A DNA stretch of 32,377 nt from UBA9845 sp051889975. GTDB taxonomy: Bacteria; Bacillota; Clostridia; Christensenellales; UBA1242. How positions within the stretch are numbered: the stretch's first letter is position 1; every line of letters begins with the position of its first letter. Under the pieces are notes generated by a model. It worked only from the letters and a program-made list of their open reading frames with translations, did not search any database and was not told where the DNA came from. Positions 16,381-24,583 of the stretch are shown here, piece after piece. The position numbers and the translations under genes were made by a program. Location: assembly GCA_051889975.1 (NCBI GenBank), contig JBJFDJ010000030.1:1-32377 (forward strand), written 5' to 3'.

Positions 16381-17463
16381 TTAACGCTTTATTATGTTAA
16401 ATCTACTACGGTTTATGTTTGTTAAAATTTCATAACTTATGGTGTTGCAACTTTTTGCAATATCTTCTGCCGTGATTTTTTTTCCATTTTTGTTTGCGCC
16501 CAAAACAATAACTTTGTCACCAACTTTTGCCACTGCATTTGTGACATCGCACATAAACATATCCATACAAATGTTGCCAACAATTTTGCAATAAGTGTTG
16601 TTAATTATCACCCTTCCATTTTTTGAATAACTGCGAAAAATTCCATCTGCATAGCCAAGGGGAATTGTTGCAATAACCATATCTTTTTTTGCAACAAAGT
16701 TTTTGCAATAGCCAACACTTTCGCCCTTTTTAACTTTGCATATATTTATCACTTTGCTGTTTATGCAAACTGCTTGCTTCAACTTTACATTTGCCCCACC
16801 ATAACCATAAATGCAAATGCCAAGTCGCACCATATCAAACCCAAAATTTTCATACAAAAAACTTGCATCACTTGCAGATGCATGCACAATAACCCCTTTA
16901 AAATTTAAAGTTTTTATAATGTCTAAAAAATGATTAAATATGCAAACTTGTTTGTTTGTGTCGGCACTATTCATAGCATTGTAAAAATGAGTAAAAATGC
17001 CTTCAACTATCAAATTTTTTAATTTGCAAGCATATTGCAAACAAAGTTTAAAACTTTTTGTATCATCAAAGCCAATTCGGTTCATACCAGTGTTGATGGC
17101 AAAGTGAATCTTTATTTCACCCTTCTTAACATATCTTTTAATTTGCTTTAAATGTTCTAAACTAAAAACCGAAACAGAGATGTTTTTGTCAGCGCATTGT
17201 TGCAAATTTTCTTTTGTAACAAAATTTAAAATCAAAATGGGCTTATTTGTTAAATTTCGCAATTTAATTGCTTCCAAAAAACAAGCAACTGCAAAAAAAT
17301 CAACATATTGTTCTATTTTTGCAACAAAATTTTCTATGCCCAAGCCATAGCCATCGGCTTTTACAACGGCACAAATTTTGGTTTTTGAATTTACTTTTTT
17401 ATATTGATTTATGTTAAATATCATCGCCCTTGTGTTAACAATATAATCACTAAAACTTTTCAT
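16381..17463 (-). CDS. alr: Alanine racemase (PLP-dependent)
   Basis: Alr interconverts L- and D-alanine and supplies D-Ala for the cell-wall stem peptide, fitting the wall genes elsewhere in the window. The 360 residues include the PLP lysine Lys35 in VVKADGYG (33-40), INTGMNRIGF (123-132), THFYNAMNSAD (158-168), the second catalytic base Tyr252 in VGYCKNF (250-256), IPLGYADGIFR (267-277) and CMDMFMCDV (299-307). Both catalytic residues are present, so it should be active. The ATG lacks a ribosome site, and CATAAT (17471-17476) lies 7 bases before the ATG. It is a single-gene unit between helD and rsmD. Confidence 0.95.
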   Translation of the reverse strand: MKSFSDYIVNTRAMIFNINQYKKVNSKTKICAVVKADGYGLGIENFVAKIEQYVDFFAVACFLEAIKLRNLTNKPILILNFVTKENLQQCADKNISVSVFSLEHLKQIKRYVKKGEIKIHFAINTGMNRIGFDDTKSFKLCLQYACKLKNLIVEGIFTHFYNAMNSADTNKQVCIFNHFLDIIKTLNFKGVIVHASASDASFLYENFGFDMVRLGICIYGYGGANVKLKQAVCINSKVINICKVKKGESVGYCKNFVAKKDMVIATIPLGYADGIFRSYSKNGRVIINNTYCKIVGNICMDMFMCDVTNAVAKVGDKVIVLGANKNGKKITAEDIAKSCNTISYEILTNINRSRFNIIKR

Positions 17464-17500
17464 AGTTAATATTATGAAAAACTAACAAAAAATACTACAA

Positions 17501-17538
17501 GAGTTTTTTGAGCAAAGATTTTCTTGCGTCAAAAACTC
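17501..17538 (-). terminator. Probable terminator after helD
   Basis: GAGTTTTTTGA (17501-17511) pairs with TCAAAAACTC (17529-17538) with one bulged base; an inner GCAAAGA/TCTTGC helix continues the stem. On the minus strand a short T-rich stretch follows. It is 22 bases after the helD stop. Confidence 0.55.
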
Positions 17539-17559
17539 CATAAATTTTCTGTAAAATAT

Positions 17560-19572
17560 TTAGAAATCTATAATTTCCGATTTTTCTTTTATATATAACA
17601 CATCAAGTTTTTGCATAGCCCTTGTCGCAGCAACATACAAAATGTTTTTATCGATATCTCCGTTATATATTTCATTTGAAACATTTGGTAGTATTACAGC
17701 ATCAAATTCTAAACCTTTTGCATAAAAGACGCTGGTTAATATCGGTTTATCAATTTCTATGTTTATTTTATTTTCTGTTAATGTATAGCATTCTGGTAAA
17801 TACTTTTCGTACTTAGAAACTTCATCATTTGATTTGCAAACAATAGCAATTCTTTCATATTTCGTTTTTAATTCGAATATCTTGTTTTTAATATTATCGA
17901 CATTGTCAGCAAAATCTTTTGTATATTCAATATTAGGTTCTTCACCTTCTCGAATAAAATTGCTTTTATATGTTTTGTTTACTATTTTACAAGCAAATTT
18001 TGAAATGTTTGAAGTTGAACGATAATTTGTTGTTAAATCAAAAAATTTTGCATTTTCAAGCACTTTACTTATTGCTTTTGAATTATTATCAGCAAAAAGC
18101 AAATTTTGCTCGTAATCACCAACCATAGTGAAATTGGCCAATGGAAATATATCTTTCATTAAAGCAATTGAAATTGCATCATAATCTTGCATTTCATCTA
18201 CAAAAATTTGTTTAATAAAATTGTTTTGTTCAATACCTAAAATTTTTGATTTTATGTATACAAGTGCTGGCATATCTTCAAAATTTATATAGTTGACATC
18301 AAAAATATTAGATGAAAATCCATTTTCTAATAAAAATTGCTGATAAATCTTTACAATATCATCACTAAATACTTTTTTATAAAAATATGACAAAATTTGT
18401 TCTTTAATTTTTCTTTGTGAACTATTTGTGTTGCTATAGAAATATTCGCTGATAATTCTGTCAGCAGTAACATCAATTGACTTCTTTATATCATTTTGAT
18501 TTGGCTTAAAGAAATATTTTTTTATTATTTCAGCAGGCAATAATTTACCTGACACTTTCATATTTTGCTGTATTTTTTCTGCTGAATTGTAGTTTTGTAA
18601 AAATTTATCTAAACTTTCAAAGAAATCATACTTGTATTTTTTTGCACTTTCATTATATCTGGATTTATTGCCTGATATAATGTTTTCAATCATAATATTT
18701 TTTTCTTTTGAAAATCCTATTCCCTGTAAGCATTCGTTAAATATTGTTATAATATTTTTTGTTGTTACGTTTTCTTCACCAAGTTCTGGCAATAAATGAC
18801 TTATGTATTCAGTAAATAATTTGTTAGGAGAAATAACTAAAACATTTTTACTTGTTAAATTTTCTCTATCTCTATACAAAAGATATGCGATTCTATGCAT
18901 TCCAATAGAAGTCTTTCCACTTCCTGCAATTCCATTAACTACAACTGATGTATTAACATCTTCACGAATAATTTTATCTTGTTCACTTTGAAGAGTTGAT
19001 ACAATATTTTTTATATAAGGAGTTGATGATTGATTTAAGGACTCTCTTAACATATCATCACAATAATTTTCATCTATATCATAATAGTTCAATAGTTTTG
19101 CATTTTCAATTTTAAATTGTCTTTTGCTTTTTAGGTCTACATAAATTTCGCCTTGTGGAGCAATATATGAAGTCTTTCCTAAATTTGAATTATAAAATAA
19201 AGAACAAACTGGTGTACGCCAATCTATAACTGAAAGTTTTTCATGACTTGATATATTTTTTGTCCCAATATAATAACATAAATTTTCATTGTATTCCACT
19301 AAATTTATTTTTGCAAAATATGGTGAATATTTAACTTTACCATATCTATAATTTTCATTTTTTAAGTAATCGATTGATGAAGCTAGTTGTTTCAAGTGTC
19401 CAGACAAAAATTTCCTTACTTCAGGAGCTGTTGATTTATCAGCATAGTCAATGTAATCTTTTTTGTATTCTTCTTCATAAATTTGAATTTGTGAATTATT
19501 TTTATCAACAATTTGTTGCAAATTATTTTCAACATCTAACAAATATTCACTTTCAAGTTCAAAATCATTCAT
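17560..19572 (-). CDS. HelD-like superfamily 1 helicase (RNA polymerase recycling factor)
   Basis: HelD proteins are UvrD-type ATPases that bind RNA polymerase, pry open its clamps and release stalled enzyme from nucleic acid. About 670 residues. The N-terminal coiled region (about 10-80) fits the secondary-channel arm; IDWRTPVCSLFY (121-132) is the typical HelD motif in the lineage. Walker A is GIAGSGKTS (219-227), the Walker B-type box is VDEMQDYDA, and LTTNYRSTSNISKF, FYAKGLEFDAVILPN and LYVAATRAMQKLDVLY are helicase motifs IV-VI. I choose ATG 19570-19572 because GGGAG lies 8 bases upstream; the frame opens five codons earlier. Codon choice is visibly richer in ATA and AGA than in the dcw genes, which with the tRNA-Lys neighbour suggests acquisition. 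Confidence 0.88.
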   Translation of the reverse strand: MNDFELESEYLLDVENNLQQIVDKNNSQIQIYEEEYKKDYIDYADKSTAPEVRKFLSGHLKQLASSIDYLKNENYRYGKVKYSPYFAKINLVEYNENLCYYIGTKNISSHEKLSVIDWRTPVCSLFYNSNLGKTSYIAPQGEIYVDLKSKRQFKIENAKLLNYYDIDENYCDDMLRESLNQSSTPYIKNIVSTLQSEQDKIIREDVNTSVVVNGIAGSGKTSIGMHRIAYLLYRDRENLTSKNVLVISPNKLFTEYISHLLPELGEENVTTKNIITIFNECLQGIGFSKEKNIMIENIISGNKSRYNESAKKYKYDFFESLDKFLQNYNSAEKIQQNMKVSGKLLPAEIIKKYFFKPNQNDIKKSIDVTADRIISEYFYSNTNSSQRKIKEQILSYFYKKVFSDDIVKIYQQFLLENGFSSNIFDVNYINFEDMPALVYIKSKILGIEQNNFIKQIFVDEMQDYDAISIALMKDIFPLANFTMVGDYEQNLLFADNNSKAISKVLENAKFFDLTTNYRSTSNISKFACKIVNKTYKSNFIREGEEPNIEYTKDFADNVDNIKNKIFELKTKYERIAIVCKSNDEVSKYEKYLPECYTLTENKINIEIDKPILTSVFYAKGLEFDAVILPNVSNEIYNGDIDKNILYVAATRAMQKLDVLYIKEKSEIIDF

Positions 19573-19577
19573 CAGCA

Positions 19578-19826
19578 TCACTCCCATATTTCAAAATTTT
19601 TTAGGTAAAAAGAATTGTTAATTCTTTCTTTTCCAATTTCTTTTATTTCATTTATAATATCTTGCTTTTCTGAACTTATTTTTAATGGTTTTTCATAATA
19701 ATTTAGCTTATTCCAATCTTTTGAAATCTTACAATTAGCAGTAGGCACAAAAGTATTAAATTCAATATGGTCAAACAAATCTATATATTTCTCCAAAGTT
19801 AAGGAAAAAATTGTCGAAGCAATCAA
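19578..19826 (-). CDS. Unrecognised ORF, N-terminus probably lost
   Basis: An 82-codon frame (TTG at 19826, no ribosome site) ending within the start region of helD. The frame stays open for about 37 further codons upstream (to about 19937) with protein-like content (WGKEKTSIKAKEIATLCNFEQKADKL), but contains no ATG, and its far end runs into the inverted copy of the tRNA-Lys anticodon arm. This looks like the 3' part of a gene whose beginning was removed when this segment joined the tRNA locus. I recognise no family. The codon use resembles helD, so the two probably arrived together, and the tail may still supply coupling to helD. Confidence 0.45.
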   Translation of the reverse strand: MIASTIFSLTLEKYIDLFDHIEFNTFVPTANCKISKDWNKLNYYEKPLKISSEKQDIINEIKEIGKERINNSFYLKNFEIWE

Positions 19827-19928
19827 TTTATCCGCTTTTTGCTCAAAATTGCAAAGTGTTGCAATTTCTTTCGCTTTTATACTCGTTTTTTCCTTTCCCC
19901 AAAAAAATCTCTTTTTTTTGGGGACCCC

Positions 19929-19945
19929 ACTGACTCTTAATCAGT
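19929..19945 (+). repeat. Exact inverted copy of the tRNA-Lys anticodon arm
   Basis: The 17 bases ACTGACTCTTAATCAGT on the plus strand are identical to the anticodon stem-loop of the minus-strand tRNA-Lys (20021-20037). The two copies form an inverted repeat about 75 bases apart, with the tRNA terminator between them. Matching stops at both ends of the arm. Confidence 0.8.
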
Positions 19946-19956
19946 TTCCATTTATT

Positions 19957-19982
19957 AAAAAAATGCTGGATTCCTCCAACAT
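19957..19982 (-). terminator. Terminator of tRNA-Lys
   Basis: On the minus strand ATGTTGGA and TCCAGCAT (19975-19982 and 19963-19970) close a GGAA tetraloop with one G-T wobble, followed at once by a run of T. It starts 6 bases after the tRNA CCA end. Confidence 0.8.
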
Positions 19983-19987
19983 TTGTG

Positions 19988-20063
19988 TGGTGGTCCCTCA
20001 GGGGCTCGAACCCTGGACCCACTGATTAAGAGTCAGTTGCTCTACCAACTGAGCTAAGGAACC
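19988..20063 (-). tRNA. tRNA-Lys (anticodon CTT), CCA encoded
   Basis: A 76-base cloverleaf: acceptor strand GGTTCCT pairs with AGGGACC, with one T-G pair; the D-arm contains AGCTCAGTTGGTAGAGC; the anticodon arm ACTGA-CTCTTAA-TCAGT has anticodon CTT at 20030-20028; the T-arm contains GGTTCGAGCC. Discriminator A73 is followed by a genomic CCA. It reads AAG and, alone, not the commoner AAA codon, so another tRNA-Lys is expected elsewhere. Confidence 0.96.
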
Positions 20064-20081
20064 ATTTTTTAAGACTTATTT

Positions 20082-20110
20082 ATTGTATAATACTTTTGAA
20101 ATTTTGTCAA
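20082..20110 (-). promoter_or_regulatory. Promoter of tRNA-Lys
   Basis: On the minus strand TTGACA (20105-20110) and TACAAT (20082-20087) are separated by 17 bases, an almost consensus housekeeping promoter. Transcription would start about 10-12 bases before the mature tRNA. Confidence 0.75.
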
Positions 20111-20183
20111 TAAATTAATAAAACTTATTTTCACTTATAAAAATTGTTTTAAAAATTTTTGATAAATTGATTGTTCAATTTAA

Positions 20184-20210
20184 AAAAAACGATACAAAGT
20201 ATCGTTTTTT
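20184..20210 (-). terminator. Terminator after the HExxH-protein gene
   Basis: AAAAAACGATAC (20184-20195) and GTATCGTTTTTT (20199-20210) form a perfect 12-bp stem with an AAA loop. T-runs exist in both orientations, so it can act both ways. Confidence 0.85.
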
Positions 20211-20250
20211 AATAACTAAAATTTTTTAATTAACGCCAAAAGTTTTTGTG

Positions 20251-21807
20251 TTAGTTTTTGGTTAGTTCGTTTTCATCAATCATTTTGTTTTTATCTTTTT
20301 TTGCGCAACGTGTGATTTGACCACTATCATTTTGAGAATAGAATTTATTAGCCAAAAATTTGTAATTGTGGTATTTAAGAAAAGGAATTTTGTCTTTGTC
20401 AATAACACTGCTATATTTTTCAACATAAAATTCTATTGCACCCAAAAGCTTTGCGTATTCATTAACGGCACCATAGTCATTGTATGTTTGCCTGAACAAG
20501 TTTCCAAAGTAAACATTTTCATCTTTGTCAAAATAAACTTTTTTGCCATAACAGTCGTTGTTATACAAAATGAGCGAATCAATTGTAAAAAGCATATTGT
20601 TTAGTTGCTTGCAAAAAGAATCATCTTTTGGCACTTTTTTGTCATTTAAATTGTCCACAAGCTTGTTTTTTATTGCATCAATGAGCATTTCTTGCAATAA
20701 CATTTTAAGTTCTGATTGAAGTGACTGCCCTATGTTTTTTGATTTGGACATACCCAAAATTGTGCATATTGTTGAATATGTGTCCATATTCATAAACAAA
20801 TCAGTAAATTTTGCCATAAAGTTTTTGTCCTTTTTGTTTGGTATCAATCCTTTGGCAATGAGCAAAAACCTTTTTTTGTAATATTCCATATTCTGCGCCG
20901 AAATTTTAATGGCGTTTATTTTTTCTATGATATCAACACTGTTAGTTCTGTAATGGATTGCATTTTCATTGTTTATGGCATACTTTAAAAATGCTGTGAT
21001 ATCGTAGTCTTCAACATATTTCACATAATTTGGCAGTGACCTTTTTGAAATGTATTTATCTTGAATTAAATTTTCTGTCAGGTTTGTTGATAGATACAAT
21101 GAGTTAAGTATTTCGCCAGAAAACAACTCGTTTAAGCATTCTGAAATTGCATCAGAACCTTTAATTTTTTGCATTTGTATATATTTTTTTGCCTCTGGCA
21201 TTCTGTCGTTGTAAGTGCGCGCATTTATTCTATATACACCATATTTATCTTTTATCAAATACATATCTGAAAATGTATTTTTGATAATTTCTCTGTTATT
21301 GAAAGTTTTGAGTTCAAGCACATGACTTAATTCGTGATACATAATCGTTTTCATTTTGGAAGTAACCGAATCATATTCACACTTGATTTCAACAATGTTT
21401 GGTTCTTTTTTTATGGCGTCAATAATACGGCGCAATTTTGACGTTTTTTTGGTTTGTAGCATAGGCAAGCAAATTCCCAAACGTTTTTCAACTGCATTGC
21501 AAAAGCCAACAGCACTTCTTGTATTCTTTTTTGCATAATAAGCCATTTTGTTAATATTATTTTTTAACAAAAACACAAACAACTCGTTAATGCTGATATA
21601 TTTTTTATTGTCAAACAGACATACTACGTCCTGCTCTGTTTTTTTGCCATACAAGGTGTAAACTTCCAAATCCTCTCTGGCAATTTTAACATGGCCAAAT
21701 GCTTTGTTTAAGTCATCATAAAAATCCAAAGCACACTGTCTCATGCTTTTTTCTTCACATACTTTTTTCAAATACTCTAAGTATTCATCACGTAACTTAT
21801 CTTGCAT
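20251..21807 (-). CDS. Large unrecognised protein with HExxH metalloprotease-like motif
   Basis: I do not recognise this 518-residue protein as a named family. It has a clear zinc-protease motif, HELSH at 158-162 (TIMYHELSHVLELK). A Glu-rich helix 60 residues on (AISECLNELFSGEI, about 220-232) resembles the helix that gives the third ligand in gluzincins (LNEGLTE-type). The rest is predicted helical and Lys/Asn/Tyr-rich, without signal peptide or membrane helix, so it is probably cytoplasmic. The ATG at 21805-21807 has GTGGTG upstream. It stands alone between a terminator and a 360-base spacer. Phage and mobile-element proteins often have this appearance, but no other such gene is present. 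Confidence 0.6.
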   Translation of the reverse strand: MQDKLRDEYLEYLKKVCEEKSMRQCALDFYDDLNKAFGHVKIAREDLEVYTLYGKKTEQDVVCLFDNKKYISINELFVFLLKNNINKMAYYAKKNTRSAVGFCNAVEKRLGICLPMLQTKKTSKLRRIIDAIKKEPNIVEIKCEYDSVTSKMKTIMYHELSHVLELKTFNNREIIKNTFSDMYLIKDKYGVYRINARTYNDRMPEAKKYIQMQKIKGSDAISECLNELFSGEILNSLYLSTNLTENLIQDKYISKRSLPNYVKYVEDYDITAFLKYAINNENAIHYRTNSVDIIEKINAIKISAQNMEYYKKRFLLIAKGLIPNKKDKNFMAKFTDLFMNMDTYSTICTILGMSKSKNIGQSLQSELKMLLQEMLIDAIKNKLVDNLNDKKVPKDDSFCKQLNNMLFTIDSLILYNNDCYGKKVYFDKDENVYFGNLFRQTYNDYGAVNEYAKLLGAIEFYVEKYSSVIDKDKIPFLKYHNYKFLANKFYSQNDSGQITRCAKKDKNKMIDENELTKN

Positions 21808-22167
21808 GTTTCACCACAAATATTTTATCACATAAAAATTTGAGTTTCAATACCTAATAAAATAAAATTTAAAAATTATATACAAATTTATCAAAAACAA
21901 ATGTTGCAACAACTGGCAATGCAAAGAGCAAGGCAAACAATAAAATGATAACAAAATATAATATGATGTAATGCAAAAACTAATCAAATACATTGTTTTT
22001 AAACACAGTTGCCCGTCAATCTAACAAAAAACCTAGTATTATAATTTACTAGGTTTTTTTGTTTTTATTTTATAACTAATTTTTTGTTTTTGGTTATTAT
22101 TATTTTTTTATAAAAGTTAAACAATCTGCAAAAATCGGTGTCAAATTTGGCATCAGCAAATATGCAT
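21808..22167. other. 360-base intergenic spacer with no gene
   Basis: AT-rich spacer between the MerR gene and the HExxH gene. Apart from the hairpin listed at 22026-22059 I see no reading frame with a ribosome site, no tRNA and no convincing promoter. It presumably carries the promoter of the HExxH gene at its left end. Confidence 0.5.
22026..22059 (-). terminator. Terminator-like hairpin downstream of the MerR gene
   Basis: CCTAGTA (22032-22038) pairs with TACTAGG (22047-22053), and flanking A and T runs extend the stem by 5-6 pairs. The T-run is strongest on the plus strand, but the structure works both ways. It is about 110 bases past the merR stop. Confidence 0.7.
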
Positions 22168-23190
22168 TTATTTTACTCTTTTTAAACAGCAAAGGCCATA
22201 TATTTTGCCAGTGTAAATATAATCGCTTGCTTTCCACTCAACAAACAAATAATCTTCTCCGTCAAAGTTTTTAATTTCATATTTAGATGCTGTTTGCATT
22301 GGTTTTGACAAAATGAAGTTTTTTGTCCAATTTGCTTGAGTTGATGAACCATCGTTGTAATTTGAAATGCAATCACCATTTGGCAAAAATGTTAGTTTTT
22401 GCAACCAGTATTTTTTGCCAGAAACCTTTGGTTTGTAATCTTTTAAATCTTTTATTTTAACCCAATCAATGTTTTGCCATACGCCCAGCGCGTTTTCATC
22501 GTTTTTAAATGGAATATTTATGTTGTCGTGTATTTCAATTTCGGTGGCTGTGTATTCTTTGCTGTTTTCTTTGTTGTAAACAAGAGTAAAATAATAGTCG
22601 CCTGTGTTAACATTAAACACTTGCAAAAATAATTTTCCATTTTCAATTTCGTATTTATAATGCACACCCTTTCCGTGTATCAATTCGCCTTTTGTCCAAC
22701 CATCAAAAACCCAATAACCTTTGCCTTGTGGCAAAAAATACAACACTTGATACAATGCATCATCATCTTTGTAAAAATCACCTTGCAAGTACTTTTCTTT
22801 TGAAAATGCAGTTGCTTCATAAACCCATTTTCCAACAACTCTTTCATCATTAATAAATTTGTTCATAACAATTTCTCCCATATTTGTTTTTAAAGAAGAA
22901 ACTAGTCTGAGTTTTCTTTTCAACTCTTTAATTTCATTTTCAAGTTGAACTTTTTTATATGAAATGGCGTTTTCGTCAAAGTTTTTTATTTCATCAAGTG
23001 AAAAATTCAAGTTTTTTAGCAACACAATCTGTTTGATTTTTTTAATATTTTCTTCATCGTAATATCTGTAACCGGTGTAGATATCAACATTTGAAGGTGT
23101 AATCAAACCAAGTTCTTCGTAGTATCTAAGCGTTCTTATTGTCAAGTTGCACAATTCAGCCACTTCACCAATTTTGTATAACTTTGTCAA
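22168..23190 (-). CDS. MerR-family regulator with two tandem C-terminal beta-rich sensor domains
   Basis: The N-terminal winged helix (residues 3-73: YKIGEVAELCNLTIRTLRYYEELGLITP, GYRYYDEENI) is a typical MerR DNA-binding domain, followed by a dimerisation helix (about 78-105). Then come two similar beta-rich, Trp/Tyr-rich domains, about 115-220 and 230-340. Both begin with a GxW turn (VVGKWVYE, ALGVWQNI) and contain FLPxG and YEIxNxxxxLFV. They look like lipocalin-like barrels formed by internal duplication, and could bind a hydrophobic or planar ligand; the ligand is not known. The start is TTG 23188-23190, nine bases after a perfect AAGGAGG (23200-23206). It controls itself, judging from the promoter ahead. 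No obvious efflux or resistance gene is adjacent. Confidence 0.8.
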   Translation of the reverse strand: MTKLYKIGEVAELCNLTIRTLRYYEELGLITPSNVDIYTGYRYYDEENIKKIKQIVLLKNLNFSLDEIKNFDENAISYKKVQLENEIKELKRKLRLVSSLKTNMGEIVMNKFINDERVVGKWVYEATAFSKEKYLQGDFYKDDDALYQVLYFLPQGKGYWVFDGWTKGELIHGKGVHYKYEIENGKLFLQVFNVNTGDYYFTLVYNKENSKEYTATEIEIHDNINIPFKNDENALGVWQNIDWVKIKDLKDYKPKVSGKKYWLQKLTFLPNGDCISNYNDGSSTQANWTKNFILSKPMQTASKYEIKNFDGEDYLFVEWKASDYIYTGKIYGLCCLKRVK

Positions 23191-23215
23191 ACTAAATTTC
23201 CTCCTTACAGAAATG

Positions 23216-23246
23216 AGTTTAAACCTTACGCCAACGTAAGAGTCAA
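23216..23246 (-). promoter_or_regulatory. MerR-type promoter with 19-bp spacer and palindromic operator
   Basis: On the minus strand TTGACT (23241-23246) and TAAACT (23216-23221) are 19 bases apart, the stretched spacing that MerR proteins correct by twisting DNA. The spacer holds the dyad CTTACGTTGGCGTAAG (23225-23240). The downstream gene is the merR itself, so this is very probably an autoregulatory operator. Confidence 0.85.
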
Positions 23247-23294
23247 GGGATTTTTTTAAAATTTTTTTATTTTATTAGTACTTTAAACATTAAG

Positions 23295-24494
23295 TTATGC
23301 AGGATAGTTGTCAATTTTTATACTATTAGCCTTTTCGTTATAAGTTAAGTCTATTACATAATTATGCGAACTACTATTAATTTTAAAGAATAATTTATAA
23401 CCGTATTTCGATTTTAATAAATTTTCATCTAACTCTAAACTAAAAATTACTTCAGGTTTAATAACTATGTCTTTACATGTTTTAAATGTTATAAATTCAA
23501 TTTCTATTGCTTCAAACAATAGAGTTTCATTTGAAATATTTTTAAAAAACATACTTTTAGTATTATTAAGATTCAAATTTTTAAAATCACTGCATGAAAT
23601 TTTTAAACAATTAAGATCTGGATTCACTTGCTGTATTAATTTCGCTATTTTAGGTCTATTATGAATACATAAACTAAATATAGTAGAAAAAATAGAAATT
23701 AATAATTCTATTTGGCTTAGTTCCAATTTGCAATAAATGATTAGCATGGTAATACATAAAAATGTTTGTAATATTGTAACAATACTTACATATTTTAAAA
23801 AATAAGAATGTTTGTCTCTTTTTATAACTAGTAATTTTAAAATAAGTGTAGTAGTTAATGTGATAATAGATATCCAAAAAACTATTAAGGGCATTATATC
23901 ATTTATTAAAAAATTTATTGCAGTAAGAAATAAAAATATTAAATGTTGACTTAAATATGAATCATACTCATAAATTGAAAAATTTATTTCACTGATTTCT
24001 TTTATGTAAGTCTCGAATGCAAAAAAAATAAAGACAACATTAAAAATTGTAAAAAATATAATGCTTAATATATTAAAACTTGTGTATGATAATATAATTG
24101 GTAAAATATCTAATGTAAATAGAGTACTATAAAAAAATAATTGTATTTTTTTAATTCCCAACATAACAAAATATCTTATTATGATAAATATTCTAAGTAT
24201 TGAACAAAATCCCAACGAAATAATATTAATGTAAAAATTTTGCACAAAAATATTTATCATAATACATAGAACTGACAAAAAATCTAAACAACTTGAACAT
24301 ATATTTAGAAAATATATTTCGTTATAAAACTTATATTCATTTTTTGATCTATTAATTTGAACGCCTTTATTTTCTAAATTTTGAGTATTGTTATTTTCTA
24401 TATTTTTTAATTCTTGTTTTTTGATTTTCCTAATTTCATTTATTTTATTTAAAATAAATATGTCTTTATCTAACTTATAATCCATATATAACAT
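23295..24494 (-). CDS. Orphan multi-spanning membrane protein
   Basis: I recognise no family in this 399-residue frame. After a charged, helical cytoplasmic N-terminus of about 55 residues (KINEIRKIKKQELKNIENN) there are about seven or eight hydrophobic helices (residues about 58-275), then a soluble beta-rich domain of about 110 residues. The sequence is unusually rich in Ile, Asn and ATA codons, and more AT-rich than neighbouring genes, which suggests recent arrival. Two possible starts exist, ATG 24494 and ATG 24485; neither has a ribosome site. It ends 49 bases before the MerR operator, so it is not part of the regulator's transcript and reads toward it. Confidence 0.6.
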   Translation of the reverse strand: MLYMDYKLDKDIFILNKINEIRKIKKQELKNIENNNTQNLENKGVQINRSKNEYKFYNEIYFLNICSSCLDFLSVLCIMINIFVQNFYINIISLGFCSILRIFIIIRYFVMLGIKKIQLFFYSTLFTLDILPIILSYTSFNILSIIFFTIFNVVFIFFAFETYIKEISEINFSIYEYDSYLSQHLIFLFLTAINFLINDIMPLIVFWISIITLTTTLILKLLVIKRDKHSYFLKYVSIVTILQTFLCITMLIIYCKLELSQIELLISIFSTIFSLCIHNRPKIAKLIQQVNPDLNCLKISCSDFKNLNLNNTKSMFFKNISNETLLFEAIEIEFITFKTCKDIVIKPEVIFSLELDENLLKSKYGYKLFFKINSSSHNYVIDLTYNEKANSIKIDNYPA

Positions 24495-24541
24495 TTTAAC
24501 ATAAATATAAAGAAAATTAAACTTTATTTAAAAACCAAACA

Positions 24542-24578
24542 AAAAAATCACAAAGATGTTTTTTCGATGTGATTTTTT
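24542..24578 (-). terminator. Terminator after tyrS
   Basis: AAAAAATCACA (24542-24552) pairs with TGTGATTTTTT (24568-24578) around a 15-base loop, six bases after the tyrS stop. Confidence 0.7.
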
Positions 24579-24583
24579 AAAAA

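Noticed and set aside
19897..19923. CCCC-A7 / T8-GGGG palindrome as an independent terminator
   Set aside because: Outside the four G-C pairs the stem is entirely A-T, no T-run follows it, and it lies inside an open coding frame; mentioned only as part of the tRNA-Lys junction.
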